A DNA stretch of 39,888 nucleotides, taken from contig JAITVS010000340.1 in assembly GCA_031285685.1 (NCBI GenBank), forward strand, positions 1-39,888. Reading direction: 5' to 3'. The stretch's first letter is position 1; each line of letters begins with the position of its first letter. The stretch comes from Tannerella sp. (GTDB taxonomy: Bacteria > Bacteroidota > Bacteroidia > Bacteroidales > Tannerellaceae). A program made the position numbers and the translations under genes. The notes beneath the pieces were generated by a model. That model was not told the DNA's origin, did no database searches, and saw only the letters and a list, made by a program, of their open reading frames with translations. Of the stretch, positions 15,879 to 25,194 are shown one piece after another.

Positions 15879-16313
15879 ATGAAGGTAAAAATAGTCAATA
15901 AGTCTCATCATCCGTTACCGCAATACGCAACCATATCATCAGCCGGAATGGATATTCGTGCATATCTTACAGAACCGGTCGAATTGAAACCGTTGGAACG
16001 TAAACTCATACCTACCGGTCTGTATATCGCATTGCCGGAAGGCTTCGAGGCTCAGATGCGTCCCCGCAGCGGATTAGCCATCAAACACGGAATAACATTA
16101 CTGAATACTCCGGGAACAATAGACGCTGATTACCGTGGAGAAATAGGAGTGATTTTAATCAACCTGTCATCAGAAGCCTTTGTTATAAATGACGGAGAAC
16201 GTATCTGTCAAATGATTATAGCATCCTATTCACAAGTTGAGTGGCAAGCGGAAGAAACGCTGGATGAAACAGAACGTGGCGCCGGAGGATTCGGACACAC
16301 AGGAAAAATTTAA
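15879..16313 (+). CDS. dut: Deoxyuridine 5'-triphosphate nucleotidohydrolase
   Basis: The 144-residue protein is a trimeric dUTPase that hydrolyses dUTP to dUMP and pyrophosphate, keeping uracil out of DNA. All five family motifs are visible: [10 protein letters not shown] (motif 1), PRSGLAIK (2), [17 protein letters not shown] (3, with the catalytic Asp), GERICQMII (4) and [10 protein letters not shown] (5, the flexible C-terminal lid). Length is normal. It is the first gene behind the promoter at 15808 and lies 31 bases before the TPR gene. Confidence 0.97.
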   Translation: MKVKIVNKSHHPLPQYATISSAGMDIRAYLTEPVELKPLERKLIPTGLYIALPEGFEAQMRPRSGLAIKHGITLLNTPGTIDADYRGEIGVILINLSSEAFVINDGERICQMIIASYSQVEWQAEETLDETERGAGGFGHTGKI

Positions 16314-16344
16314 ATTCATTTTTTTGTTCGGAAAACAGAACAAT

Positions 16345-18147
16345 ATGACAACAAAAACAAACAAATATAAGTTCGTAACTTCATTACTTATACTACTTCA
16401 ATTAGTATGCGTAATGCCATACACTCATGCTCAGGAGAAGGCAAATCTCAAACAACAGCTCCATGCGGCTGAACAACGCAAGTTTGATTATTTCTTTTAC
16501 GAGGGTTTAAAACTAAAAAACGCAGAAAAGTTTGATTCATCCTTCGAGATGTTCAGGCATTGTCTCGAAATAGATTCTACATCATCAGCGGCATTGTTCG
16601 AACTATCGTCATACTACATACAGCTTAATCAGCCGGAGAAAGCCGTCTCCCTGATGAAAAAAACAATTGTGTATACTCCGGATAATCAGGAATACCGAAG
16701 TACATTAGCGACCTTACTTTTCAATCTCGGTATGTTCGGTGAAGCAGCTGAAGAATACGAAATCTTGACAAAAATTTTTCCCGAAAAGCCGGAACTGAAC
16801 TACTACCTGGCAGAGTCATATACCCGTATGGGTGAAATAGGAAAGGCCATCGATACTTATAATGCTTTGGAAAATGTGATGGGAATGCACGAGGCGCTAT
16901 CCATGGAGAAGTATCAGTTGTACATGACTCTGGAACAACCGGAAAAGGCTTTTAATGAACTGAAAAAGCTTGCTGACAAATTTCCCATGGAATCCCGTTA
17001 TCCAATCATACTTGGAGACTTATATCTACAGCAAAATGATAACACCCAGGCTTTAAAATATTATAATAAAGCACGTGAAATTGATCCGGAATCGCCATAC
17101 TATCCGGTTTCCATGGCAAACTATTACGAAAAAACGGGACAGGGGGATTCTGCCAAACAGCAGATAAACGCCGCTTTGGTAAATGAAAGACTCGATGTGA
17201 ATACCAAGTTAAACATTTTAGCGCGTTATATCGTACAATTGCAGCGCTCCAAACAGGATATTGACGGAGCAAACGCTTTGTTTCAGACTTTACTTGAACA
17301 ACACCCTGACGAATCACGGTTGAAACTGGCATATGGAGAATTTCTTGCCACACAAAGCAAATTCGACGAAGCTCGTTTCCAGTATCAGTTAGTAACAGAA
17401 AGCGAACCGGAAAATATCAGTGCATGGCAACAGCTTCTGCGGCTATCACTCCAGACAGAGAATATGGATGAAGTAATACAACTTTGTAAGAAATGTCAAG
17501 AAATATTTCCCGATGCCATGGAATTTCATTTCTATCTGGGTATTGCCTATTACCAAAAAAAAGAATACCAGTCTGCGATAGATACATATACATCCGCCAT
17601 TCCTCTAATTTCTCCGGAGAATACGGCTCTCATATCTGATTTTTACGGACAAATCGGTGACACATATTTTAAAATAAAAGAGACGGACAATGCTTTCAAT
17701 GCTTATGAAGAAGCTTTAAAGTACAATGACAAAAATATCGCAGTATTAAACAACTACGCATATTATCTGTCTCTCTTAAAGAAAGACCTGACAAAGGCCG
17801 AGCGGATGAGTGCGCTATGTATAAAAATGGCTCCGGACAACGCTACGTACATAGATACTTACGCCTGGATATTTTTCATACAGGGTAATTATCCTCTGGC
17901 AAAAATCTATATTGAACAGGCATTATCCAAAGACATAACGAACAGTGCGGAATTGGTAGATCATTATGGTGACATACTGTACATGTCGGGAGAAAAAGAA
18001 AAAGCTGTGGAACAATGGGTAAAAGCGAAAGAATTGGGTAAAAAAACGGCAACATTGGATAGAAAAATTGCTGAAAAAACATATTTTGAAGAAACAGAAG
18101 ACGAATTATTTAATAACACGGACGAATCTACAATTGAAACTGAATAG
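16345..18147 (+). CDS. Secreted tetratricopeptide-repeat protein
   Basis: The 600-residue protein has a signal peptide (YKFVTSLLILLQLVCVMPYTHAQ) and is otherwise almost all TPR helices from about residue 45 to 590, for example AALFELSSYYIQLNQPEKA, NYYLAESYTRMGEIGKAIDTY and LKYYNKAREIDPESPYYP. It is probably a periplasmic or outer-membrane-associated scaffold. I chose the ATG at 16345 rather than the in-frame start at 16237, because the latter overlaps dut and would bury the signal peptide. It lies in a run dut-TPR-DUF4292-EnvC-like that looks like one operon, which suggests an envelope-assembly role. No specific partner can be named. Confidence 0.85.
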   Translation: MTTKTNKYKFVTSLLILLQLVCVMPYTHAQEKANLKQQLHAAEQRKFDYFFYEGLKLKNAEKFDSSFEMFRHCLEIDSTSSAALFELSSYYIQLNQPEKAVSLMKKTIVYTPDNQEYRSTLATLLFNLGMFGEAAEEYEILTKIFPEKPELNYYLAESYTRMGEIGKAIDTYNALENVMGMHEALSMEKYQLYMTLEQPEKAFNELKKLADKFPMESRYPIILGDLYLQQNDNTQALKYYNKAREIDPESPYYPVSMANYYEKTGQGDSAKQQINAALVNERLDVNTKLNILARYIVQLQRSKQDIDGANALFQTLLEQHPDESRLKLAYGEFLATQSKFDEARFQYQLVTESEPENISAWQQLLRLSLQTENMDEVIQLCKKCQEIFPDAMEFHFYLGIAYYQKKEYQSAIDTYTSAIPLISPENTALISDFYGQIGDTYFKIKETDNAFNAYEEALKYNDKNIAVLNNYAYYLSLLKKDLTKAERMSALCIKMAPDNATYIDTYAWIFFIQGNYPLAKIYIEQALSKDITNSAELVDHYGDILYMSGEKEKAVEQWVKAKELGKKTATLDRKIAEKTYFEETEDELFNNTDESTIETE

Positions 18148-18970
18148 TAACATTTGGAAAGCATTATATGGTGTATTAATGGTGTGTCTGTTCGCTGCCT
18201 GCAAATCTCCGTCCGGCACAACAACATCCAGCACTGAAATAATGAAAACGGAAGAAGCCTTTTTTGTTTCCGTTTTAGATCATTCTTTTCGTTTTAAGAC
18301 CCTTTCGACACGAATGAAACTTGATTTTTCCGGTATGCAAAATGAATTCAGTTCAAGAGTTCACCTGAAAATGATCTATAACGACTGTCTGCAATTATCC
18401 GTACAACCGATTCTTGGTATCGAAATGATTCGTATTGAAATGACAAATGACAGTATAAAAATACTGGACAGAATGAATAAGCGTTATATGGCCGACAGCT
18501 ACGAGAACCTGAAGGGAGAAACGAAAATAGACTTCAACTTTCAAAATTTACAGGCGTTGTTTACGAACCGGATGTTTATTCCCGGAGAAGATGAAATCTC
18601 CACCAAGCACTACCGTCATTTCCGCATAAGTAAAAACAATAACCTGGCTGAACTCAAACTGAAAGACAGAAACGGATCATTTTACACATTTATGGCAGAC
18701 GGAGAGGAGAAGCTTCTATCTACAACAATAGAAAACAAGAATAAGCAAACATTGACATGGGATTATAGCGATTTCCAGAGAATAGATAAACAACGATTTC
18801 CAATGAAAATGACAACACGCTTGTCATCCGGAAATCAAACACAGGGAACAGCAATATTTACATTTTCTCTTCCGGAGATTAACAATCCGTTAAAAATGGA
18901 TTTTAATATTCCGTCCGGATATACCAGGGTAACGCTGGAACAAATTATTAATTCACTTAGAAAGAAATGA
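18134..18970 (+). CDS. DUF4292 lipoprotein
   Basis: The product matches the DUF4292 family of Bacteroidota lipoproteins, which resembles LolA/LolB-like beta-structures. A lipobox LFAAC ends the signal segment, so the protein should be lipidated. The start is uncertain. The only long ATG extension begins at 18068 and adds 22 charged residues ahead of the signal peptide. I favour the TTG at 18134, giving MKLNSNIWKALYGVLMVCLF, a normal lipoprotein leader; it overlaps the TPR stop codon by 14 bases. The mature part includes the family-like segments LSTRMKLDFSGM and FQNLQALFTNRMF. It overlaps the next gene by four bases (ATGA), so translation is coupled. Confidence 0.82.
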   Translation: MKLNSNIWKALYGVLMVCLFAACKSPSGTTTSSTEIMKTEEAFFVSVLDHSFRFKTLSTRMKLDFSGMQNEFSSRVHLKMIYNDCLQLSVQPILGIEMIRIEMTNDSIKILDRMNKRYMADSYENLKGETKIDFNFQNLQALFTNRMFIPGEDEISTKHYRHFRISKNNNLAELKLKDRNGSFYTFMADGEEKLLSTTIENKNKQTLTWDYSDFQRIDKQRFPMKMTTRLSSGNQTQGTAIFTFSLPEINNPLKMDFNIPSGYTRVTLEQIINSLRKK

Positions 18971-20361
18971 AACGGTTCTATATTGTTACAATACTGCTAT
19001 GCTGCATAATATTATTCCTGCCTGCCCAGAATAGAAAATCAGGCAGTGGCAATAGTTCAGGCAAAAAGACAACAAGTTCCAAAAACACAAATACACAGAC
19101 CATAAAAAAAACGCAGGAGATGCAAATTCCTACCGGCTTATTCTCCGCACAGGAACTTGAACGTCAGCGTAAAGAGGCACTCAAAGATATCGAACTCACC
19201 TCCCAGTTGCTGAACGAAACAAGTGCAAATGCCAAAACATCTCTTAACAGGCTGAATCTGTTATCACAACAATTGCTCTCAAGAAAAAAAATCATTTCGA
19301 TCCTGGGACAGGAAATGGCCGAAATCGATCAAAAGATAAAAGCGATAAGCAATGATATTGAAATATTAGATAAAGATCTGGCCAAAACGAAAGAAAATTA
19401 CGCCAAATCGATGCAAAGCCAACAACAGGAACATCGTACCACACAATACAAAATGCTGCTGATCTTGTCTGCCGAAAACCTGTCGCAATCCTATCGACGC
19501 ATGCGTTACCTACGTGAGTACTCCGACTGGCAAAAAGAAGAGGCTGATCGCATCGTAAAAAAACAAGGTGAAATCACGCGCCGCAAGACTGAACTTGAAA
19601 ATTCACGTAAGGAAAAACAGGATCTGCTTACACAACGTGAAAACGAAAATAAGAAACTGGAGGAAGAAGAACAACTACAACAAAAAGAGGTCCGGGAACT
19701 TAACAAAAAGCAAAAAGATTTACAACGTCTTTTAGATCAGAAAAGAAAAGAAGCCAATGCTTTGAATAAGCAGATTGAAAATCTCATTGCAGAAGATATC
19801 AAAAACTCCGAAAAAAATAAACCGGTAGAAACAGCCGGGACAAAACCAACGGAAACATCACCGGAAACCACATCGAAGCCTGCTGCGACTCCTTCCTCTT
19901 CTGCTAAAGGAAACTATATCCTGACTGAGTCGGAAGTTCACTTATCTAAGGACTTTGCCGGTAATAAAGGAAAATTACCCTATCCGTTGACTGGTAAATA
20001 TACCATCGTATCAACCTTCGGAGAACATCAACATCAGGAATTATCACATGTACGCACAAACAATAACGGCATCGATATACAAACAACCACAGGAGCCGAA
20101 GCGCGCGCCATATTTAAAGGTGTTGTCACACGTGTATTTGTAATGCCCGGATTCAATAACAATGTAATCATCCGTCATGGCAATTACTTAACGGTATATA
20201 GTAATTTAAGTGAAGTTTATGTAAAAGCCGGAGATATTGTCGCCACACGGCAATCCATTGGAAAAATATTTACGGATACGGAAAAAGGAAATGAAACAAT
20301 TCTTCATTTCCAGATATGGCAGGAACGGACAAAACTGAATCCGGTGCCCTGGATAAAATAA
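18967..20361 (+). CDS. EnvC-like coiled-coil protein with degenerate LytM (M23) domain
   Basis: The 464-residue protein has a signal peptide (about 1-21), a long coiled coil (about 55-275, very rich in Lys, Glu and Gln), a Thr/Pro/Ser linker (about 285-310) and a C-terminal LytM/M23 domain (about 335-464: LPYPLTGKYTIVSTFGEH onward). This is the layout of EnvC-type murein hydrolase activators. The zinc ligands of active M23 enzymes appear lost: the H-x-G-x-D position reads NNGID, and the HxH motif reads ILHF with only one His. It is therefore more likely to activate an amidase during cell separation than to cut peptidoglycan itself. It ends 7 bases from a convergent flippase gene. Confidence 0.9.
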   Translation: MKRFYIVTILLCCIILFLPAQNRKSGSGNSSGKKTTSSKNTNTQTIKKTQEMQIPTGLFSAQELERQRKEALKDIELTSQLLNETSANAKTSLNRLNLLSQQLLSRKKIISILGQEMAEIDQKIKAISNDIEILDKDLAKTKENYAKSMQSQQQEHRTTQYKMLLILSAENLSQSYRRMRYLREYSDWQKEEADRIVKKQGEITRRKTELENSRKEKQDLLTQRENENKKLEEEEQLQQKEVRELNKKQKDLQRLLDQKRKEANALNKQIENLIAEDIKNSEKNKPVETAGTKPTETSPETTSKPAATPSSSAKGNYILTESEVHLSKDFAGNKGKLPYPLTGKYTIVSTFGEHQHQELSHVRTNNNGIDIQTTTGAEARAIFKGVVTRVFVMPGFNNNVIIRHGNYLTVYSNLSEVYVKAGDIVATRQSIGKIFTDTEKGNETILHFQIWQERTKLNPVPWIK

Positions 20362-20368
20362 GCATTTC

Positions 20369-21652
20369 TCAATCTTTACGACGATAATGACGTATTTTCT
20401 CAACTAACTCATTCCAGTCATCTTTTGAAGGTACAAACTCCCTGAATAACGAACCTGTCTGCTTCTTAAATACAATAACAGAAAAGATCAACATACAGGT
20501 ATAGGCAATACTGGATGTAACAGCTGCTCCGAAAACACCATATGCCGGAATCAGAAATAACCCTGCAATAAGCAAAGTCACAAGCCCGAAAACAGAACAG
20601 AATGTACTCCATTTTATTCTTCCGCTACCAATAAAATAGTGGCTTAATATGCGATTACTACCTAAAGCGACAATACCCGGCGACAACCCGATAATAACAT
20701 TACGTATTCCGGCAAATTCCGAAGTCAGAAGATACTTTGTAAAAAACCATTCCGGTATACAGGCAATTAGAAACATAATGATTATAAGCGCGCAGTAAGT
20801 CAATTTAAATAACTGTAAAGTCACACGCTTCTGTTCCTGCCTGTCTGTTGTCTTCGATACACTATTATATTCGATATAGCTGATACTGTTGCTGATGTGC
20901 CATACACTTTCCGACATTTTAGTTCCGGAATCGAGTAAACCGACATTTCCGTACCCTCCGGTATTATGAACAAGAAAATAGTTTAAACGTGTCGTAAGTC
21001 CTTCGGCCAGATTATCCGTACTGCTCCAGATACCATACAAAAACATCTCCTTCAAAACATTGGAAAACGGTTTATCTACAAATACATTATTCTTTTTGCC
21101 CAGATAGGGAAGTAATAATACCATGCTATATATATACGCCGCAACATAAGCGATAAACAAGCCGGTAAGATAACCGGTAATATTTTTATAATCAACAACA
21201 AAATACAAAAAAAGTAACAGTAAAAACGTCAGGAATCCTTGAAAAATAAAAGTCAGGTTAAAACCTTTTACATTATCTTTTCCCAGCAGCATCAACGAAT
21301 TTGCCGTCACAAGAGAGATCAGTACAGCCAAACCAAAGACTACCATCTCATAGCCTTCCGGCAACATATTAAAAAAAAACATCAGCATACACGCAACAGC
21401 AGAACCGAAGAAAGCCCAGATATATGCAGGATAAAAAACATAACGTAAATTATACCGGTTCATGAAATACACAATCGTATTACCACATAGAATACTGTTA
21501 AAGATAACAGCCAGATTTGCTGATGCATAAATAACACCAACCAATCCCATCCCTTCACGTCCCAGCACCTTGCTATTGATAAAAATCAGCAACAGGTTCA
21601 AAAAGGCCACGAGATACCGGGCTCCTATCGTACTTACAATATCCTTAAACAC
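20369..21652 (-). CDS. Polysaccharide flippase (Wzx/MOP superfamily)
   Basis: The 427-residue protein is an integral membrane protein with about 12 predicted transmembrane helices and the N-terminal pattern of the polysaccharide biosynthesis/flippase family (ARYLVAFLNLLLIFINSKVLGREGMGLVGVIY). The C-terminal helices (GRIKWSTFCSVFGLVTLLIAGLFLIPAYGVFGAAVTSSIAY) also fit. Such proteins move lipid-linked oligosaccharides across the inner membrane. It is the last gene of a leftward run that begins with a PP-loop amidotransferase of a sugar-modifying type, which supports a role in surface glycan export. Substrate unknown. Confidence 0.85.
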   Translation of the reverse strand: MFKDIVSTIGARYLVAFLNLLLIFINSKVLGREGMGLVGVIYASANLAVIFNSILCGNTIVYFMNRYNLRYVFYPAYIWAFFGSAVACMLMFFFNMLPEGYEMVVFGLAVLISLVTANSLMLLGKDNVKGFNLTFIFQGFLTFLLLLFLYFVVDYKNITGYLTGLFIAYVAAYIYSMVLLLPYLGKKNNVFVDKPFSNVLKEMFLYGIWSSTDNLAEGLTTRLNYFLVHNTGGYGNVGLLDSGTKMSESVWHISNSISYIEYNSVSKTTDRQEQKRVTLQLFKLTYCALIIIMFLIACIPEWFFTKYLLTSEFAGIRNVIIGLSPGIVALGSNRILSHYFIGSGRIKWSTFCSVFGLVTLLIAGLFLIPAYGVFGAAVTSSIAYTCMLIFSVIVFKKQTGSLFREFVPSKDDWNELVEKIRHYRRKD

Positions 21653-21663
21653 CTGTCCTTAGT

Positions 21664-22722
21664 TTATGCATTAATATCCAGCCCATCCAACAGCATGATA
21701 TACACATCTATCGCCTCACGTATTTCGGAGAGGCGGATGTATTCGTCAGCGCTATGTGAACGTGCCGAATCGCCGGGGCCAATTTTGACGGAGGTAAACG
21801 GCATCAACGCCTGATCACTTAACGTAGGAGAGCCAAACGGCTGTCTGCCAAGCATTACAGCACGCCGGACAAACGGGTGGGATATATCCGTGCGTGATGA
21901 ATTAAGGCGCGTACTTCGTGGTACAACCTCACACCGGATATATTCTTTTATCTGTTTTAACAACTCTTCGTTCGAATAAAACTCGTTACTGCGAATGTCT
22001 ACGACAAAAGTACACCGGTCCGGAATTACATTATGTTGCGTGCCGGCTTGTATCTGCGTCACGCTCATCTTTACCGGCCCTAACAAGTCGCTCTGCTCCG
22101 GAAATTGAAACATATTAAACCATTCCACATCCCGGATAGCAAGGGATATAGCATTGATACCTTCATTCCGGGCCGCATGCCCGGCTTTTCCGATAACCGT
22201 ACAATCAAGCACCATGAGACCTTTCTCCGCGACAGCAGGTTGCATTCCGGTCGGTTCGCCGACTACAGCAAAAGAGATTTCGGGAAGTAGCGGCAATACG
22301 CTTTCTACACCATTTTTGCCGGAAACCTCTTCTTCCGCCGAAGCTAAGAACACCAAATTGTAAGACTGTTCTCTTTGCGACAAGACAGTAAATACTTCAT
22401 ACAGGGAAACAACTGAAGCGCCGGCGTCATTACTGCCCAATCCGTAAATCATATCATCTTCGGAATCATCCGGGATAAAAGCGTCTTTCGTCCAGCCGCT
22501 GACCGGGCGCACCGTATCTATATGGGAATTGAGCAATAGAGTAGGTTTTTCCGGATTTATGTCCGTGGATATCCACAAGTTATTATCCTGACGATTGACC
22601 ACATATCCGGCTTTTATCCAATGTGTCTGCAAAAAATCTGCAACCTCTTTTTCTTCACGGCTGAAAGACGGAATGGATACCATTCCTTTCAGCAAATCAA
22701 TCGCATCGTAATATTGTTCCAC
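21664..22722 (-). CDS. M20-family metallopeptidase, ArgE/DapE-like deacylase
   Basis: This 352-residue protein is an intact M20 zinc hydrolase. Visible motifs are LLNSHIDTVRP (first metal His and Asp), GLGSNDAGAS (bridging Asp), ASAEEEVSG (catalytic Glu pair), GEPTGMQPAVAEKG and the C-terminal RSHSADEY His. The dimerisation domain follows VIGKAGHAARNEG. In Bacteroidota, proteins of this size are usually named acetylornithine (or succinylornithine) deacetylase of arginine synthesis, but no other arg gene is near, so an acyl-amino-sugar or peptide substrate is also possible. It is 11 bases upstream of the flippase and 141 bases downstream of ribF. Confidence 0.85.
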   Translation of the reverse strand: MEQYYDAIDLLKGMVSIPSFSREEKEVADFLQTHWIKAGYVVNRQDNNLWISTDINPEKPTLLLNSHIDTVRPVSGWTKDAFIPDDSEDDMIYGLGSNDAGASVVSLYEVFTVLSQREQSYNLVFLASAEEEVSGKNGVESVLPLLPEISFAVVGEPTGMQPAVAEKGLMVLDCTVIGKAGHAARNEGINAISLAIRDVEWFNMFQFPEQSDLLGPVKMSVTQIQAGTQHNVIPDRCTFVVDIRSNEFYSNEELLKQIKEYIRCEVVPRSTRLNSSRTDISHPFVRRAVMLGRQPFGSPTLSDQALMPFTSVKIGPGDSARSHSADEYIRLSEIREAIDVYIMLLDGLDINA

Positions 22723-22753
22723 TATATTTTAATTTAGTAATTCTTATAAACAT

Positions 22754-22781
22754 GGTTCTTTTGTCTTGCAACAAAAGAACC
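22754..22781. repeat. GGTTCTTTTGT hairpin in the ribF-M20 spacer
   Basis: GGTTCTTTTGT pairs perfectly with ACAAAAGAACC around six bases. It lies in the 141-base gap between ribF and the M20 gene. There is no T-run on the minus strand, so it is not an ordinary terminator. From memory, similar GGTTCTTTTG hairpins recur in Bacteroidota intergenic regions, but I cannot check that here. Confidence 0.6.
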
Positions 22782-22863
22782 AAGACTTCTTTTTCTGTCA
22801 TTCGCAACCTTCGGCAGCCTCATTCTCAATTGCTTTATGCTCGGCTTAATAACTTTCGATTGT

Positions 22864-23796
22864 CTATTGTGCATTATCAATTATGCGCTTTGCACATAAT
22901 TGATCCGCTTCCATTTGTTCTTTAAGTTCGTCAAGCGAGTCAAATTTCACATCTTCCCGGATAAATTCAACAAATTCAACCATGATAGATTCATCATATA
23001 TATTTTCCGAAAAATCAAATATATTTACTTCAATACTTAAAGAATCATCATATCCTATCGTCGGCCGGGAACCGATATACAACATTCCTTTATATCTTTT
23101 ACTGCTAACCACGATCCATACGGCATAAGAACCGCTCCGTGGAATAACTTTAAACTTTTCATCAACAGCAATATTAGCAGTAGGAAAGCCTATCAAACGC
23201 CCCACCTGATATCCGCCAACAACATGTCCTTCAAGACGATAGTTATAACCCAGTAGATGTGATGCAGTCGCCACATCACCGTTTTCAATAAGACGGCGTA
23301 CCGTTGATGAACTGACAGCCATCCCTTTATCGCTATACGAAGAAGCTTTGATCACTTCCATACCACACTCTTCGCCATAAATAACGTATTGTTCAAATCC
23401 TTCGGCCCGCTGATGCCCAAAGCGATGATCATACCCGATAAGTAATGTTTTAACACACCACCGGCAGGAAAGAATATCCATTATAAATTCACGGGCCGTA
23501 AGCGCAGCAAGTTCCGGCGTAAAATTCATGACTATAATATAGTCAATACCTGTTTTTGACAACAGGTCAAGTTTCTCGTCAAATGAGTTCAGTAATTTTG
23601 GTTGATAATCCGAATGAAGAACGACTCGCGGATGTTCCGGAAATGTGATCACTGCAGAAGGAAGGTTTCGTTCCTTTGCCAGATTCCGCATTTCCTGAAG
23701 CAAAAAACGATGACCGGGATGAACCCCGTCAAAAAAACCAATCGTAGCAACAACGCCTCCTTCTTTCCAATCCTTTATATCATATATAACCTCCAT
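22864..23796 (-). CDS. ribF: Bifunctional riboflavin kinase / FAD synthetase RibF
   Basis: The 310-residue protein has the two standard domains. The N-terminal adenylyltransferase domain (about 1-185) carries IGFFDGVHPGHRFL, the nucleotide-binding GYDHRFG, and SSSTVRRLIENGDV. The C-terminal flavokinase domain (about 190-310) carries YRLEGHVVGGYQVGRLIGFPTANI, with the metal-binding PTAN motif. It makes FMN and then FAD from riboflavin and ATP in the cytoplasm. It lies 11 bases after the PP-loop gene, so it is probably expressed from the promoter at 24958-24988 with that gene. Confidence 0.97.
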   Translation of the reverse strand: MEVIYDIKDWKEGGVVATIGFFDGVHPGHRFLLQEMRNLAKERNLPSAVITFPEHPRVVLHSDYQPKLLNSFDEKLDLLSKTGIDYIIVMNFTPELAALTAREFIMDILSCRWCVKTLLIGYDHRFGHQRAEGFEQYVIYGEECGMEVIKASSYSDKGMAVSSSTVRRLIENGDVATASHLLGYNYRLEGHVVGGYQVGRLIGFPTANIAVDEKFKVIPRSGSYAVWIVVSSKRYKGMLYIGSRPTIGYDDSLSIEVNIFDFSENIYDESIMVEFVEFIREDVKFDSLDELKEQMEADQLCAKRIIDNAQ

Positions 23797-23807
23797 CCGC
23801 CAGTCAT

Positions 23808-24893
23808 TTATTTCTTTATAAACTCCATAAGTTTAATATACAACTTATTGGCAGAAGACACATAACGTTCATATTTTAAAGGCTTTATCCTCAGCACCTC
23901 TTCCATATCCCGATCTTCAATATTCAGAAGTTCCAGTATTTGCTGATAATTAACCGGCTTTTCCGACATCTTATCCGATTCATACATCGCCAAAGCTTTT
24001 TCTCGTGTTATTTCCCCCCGGCGTACCATTGTACTGTACTGGCACATCCTGCGTTCATATCCGTATATATGATACCGCACATAATTGGTAAATGATTCGA
24101 CTATACAGTCAAAATGCTTTGAATACTCACGTGACGTATCCTCTTCCCATCCCAGCTCACGCGATATGATATCCCCCATTTCCTTATCGGACGGATTTTC
24201 TATATAAAACAACGGACGAACTTCTTTGGCATATTTACCGGTACGTTTTCCAAATGAAAGCCTGAAAAAATTCATATTCGGGTAAATAAGAAATTCATTC
24301 ATTTCCTTTCTTGTTAGATTTCCCGCCTCTTTCATTATATATTTAAAGCGACCGATATCCTGCGTCGTATCGGGAAGAAACGAATCTTCTTCGAGAGGAG
24401 ATGTTCCCAATAGTATCATTGGTATTTTATAATCACTCGCAACTTTAAAAATGTTTGCTTTAATAGCAATACCGCATGCACCGCAAATATCCCCGGAACG
24501 AAGAAGCATATCCTTGTATATCTTCCTGAGGTTCTCGCTATCAGGTTTGCAAACAATATGTTTTACTCCCATTTGCTTTACGGCACGATTCATATTATCA
24601 ATAGCCAGCCGGCTCACAAATCCGTTATCATAGGTCATCGTCATAACTTTAAGCTTATAGACCTTTACGGCCAGATAAAGAATATACATGCTGTCTTTTC
24701 CTCCGCTCAAAGGAACCAAGGCATCATACTCTCCCCCTTTTTTCGCTTTTAACGATTCCAGGATAGATATTAACTTATCTTCTCCATAAGGTTCAAATAC
24801 ATGACGGGAAGAACACATCGAACACGTCTCGCTTTCATCAAACAATAAACCGGGATACGCATCCGTCAAAATACATTTATTACATACTTTCAT
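23808..24893 (-). CDS. PP-loop ATPase of the N-acetyl sugar amidotransferase type
   Basis: The 361-residue protein begins with two CxxC pairs (Cys 4/7 and 24/27), probably a zinc site, followed by the PP-loop PLSGGKDSMY at about 61-70 and a further CGAC at 137-140. This arrangement is that of the N-acetyl sugar amidotransferase family (WbpG/WbuX-like), which activates a substrate with ATP and adds ammonia to form an acetamidino or similar group on a surface sugar. Known members work with HisH/HisF-like proteins that supply ammonia; none is encoded here. It is the first gene of a leftward run with ribF, an M20 hydrolase and a flippase, and is divergent from an AsnB-like gene. The family call is fairly firm; the substrate is not known. 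Confidence 0.72.
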   Translation of the reverse strand: MKVCNKCILTDAYPGLLFDESETCSMCSSRHVFEPYGEDKLISILESLKAKKGGEYDALVPLSGGKDSMYILYLAVKVYKLKVMTMTYDNGFVSRLAIDNMNRAVKQMGVKHIVCKPDSENLRKIYKDMLLRSGDICGACGIAIKANIFKVASDYKIPMILLGTSPLEEDSFLPDTTQDIGRFKYIMKEAGNLTRKEMNEFLIYPNMNFFRLSFGKRTGKYAKEVRPLFYIENPSDKEMGDIISRELGWEEDTSREYSKHFDCIVESFTNYVRYHIYGYERRMCQYSTMVRRGEITREKALAMYESDKMSEKPVNYQQILELLNIEDRDMEEVLRIKPLKYERYVSSANKLYIKLMEFIKK

Positions 24894-24957
24894 TTATTCA
24901 TATAATCTAATCCAATACAAGATATTAACGCATATCCCGCATTAAAATTGTACGGAA

Positions 24958-24988
24958 CAAAGATAGTGCAAGCTGAGAGAAATGCAAA
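24958..24988 (-). promoter_or_regulatory. Promoter of the PP-loop/ribF/M20/flippase run
   Basis: On the minus strand TTTG (24988-24985), 19 bases, then TATCTTTG (24965-24958). Over the 31-base core it differs from the dut promoter at three positions. It is the main feature of the 301-base gap 24894-25194, which holds no gene. Confidence 0.87.
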
Positions 24989-25095
24989 ACAAATAAATTT
25001 GTTTTCATTACCGAAGCGCCTATCTTCATGTATTGAAATAAAGATAGCATAAATTATTTTTGAAATCTGTCTTCAACCGAAAACAAAAGGTCTTT

Positions 25096-25127
25096 TTTGG
25101 ACAATTAAATATTAATTCGGATATTTG
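25096..25127 (+). promoter_or_regulatory. Possible promoter of the AsnB-like gene
   Basis: TTTG (25096-25099), 20 bases, then GATATTTG (25120-25127), which departs from TAnnTTTG at the first position. It is 67 bases upstream of the start codon at 25195. This is a weak match, and no better one was found in the gap. Confidence 0.35.
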
Positions 25128-25194
25128 TATTCACAATCAATAAGGGCATCCGTCCATTTGCTTATTAAAACGAAACGGATATACCACAGGTTTT

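Noticed and set aside
24894-25194. Possible small gene or riboswitch in the divergent gap
   Set aside because: No open frame with a credible start and no recognisable riboswitch core; the gap is accounted for by promoters.
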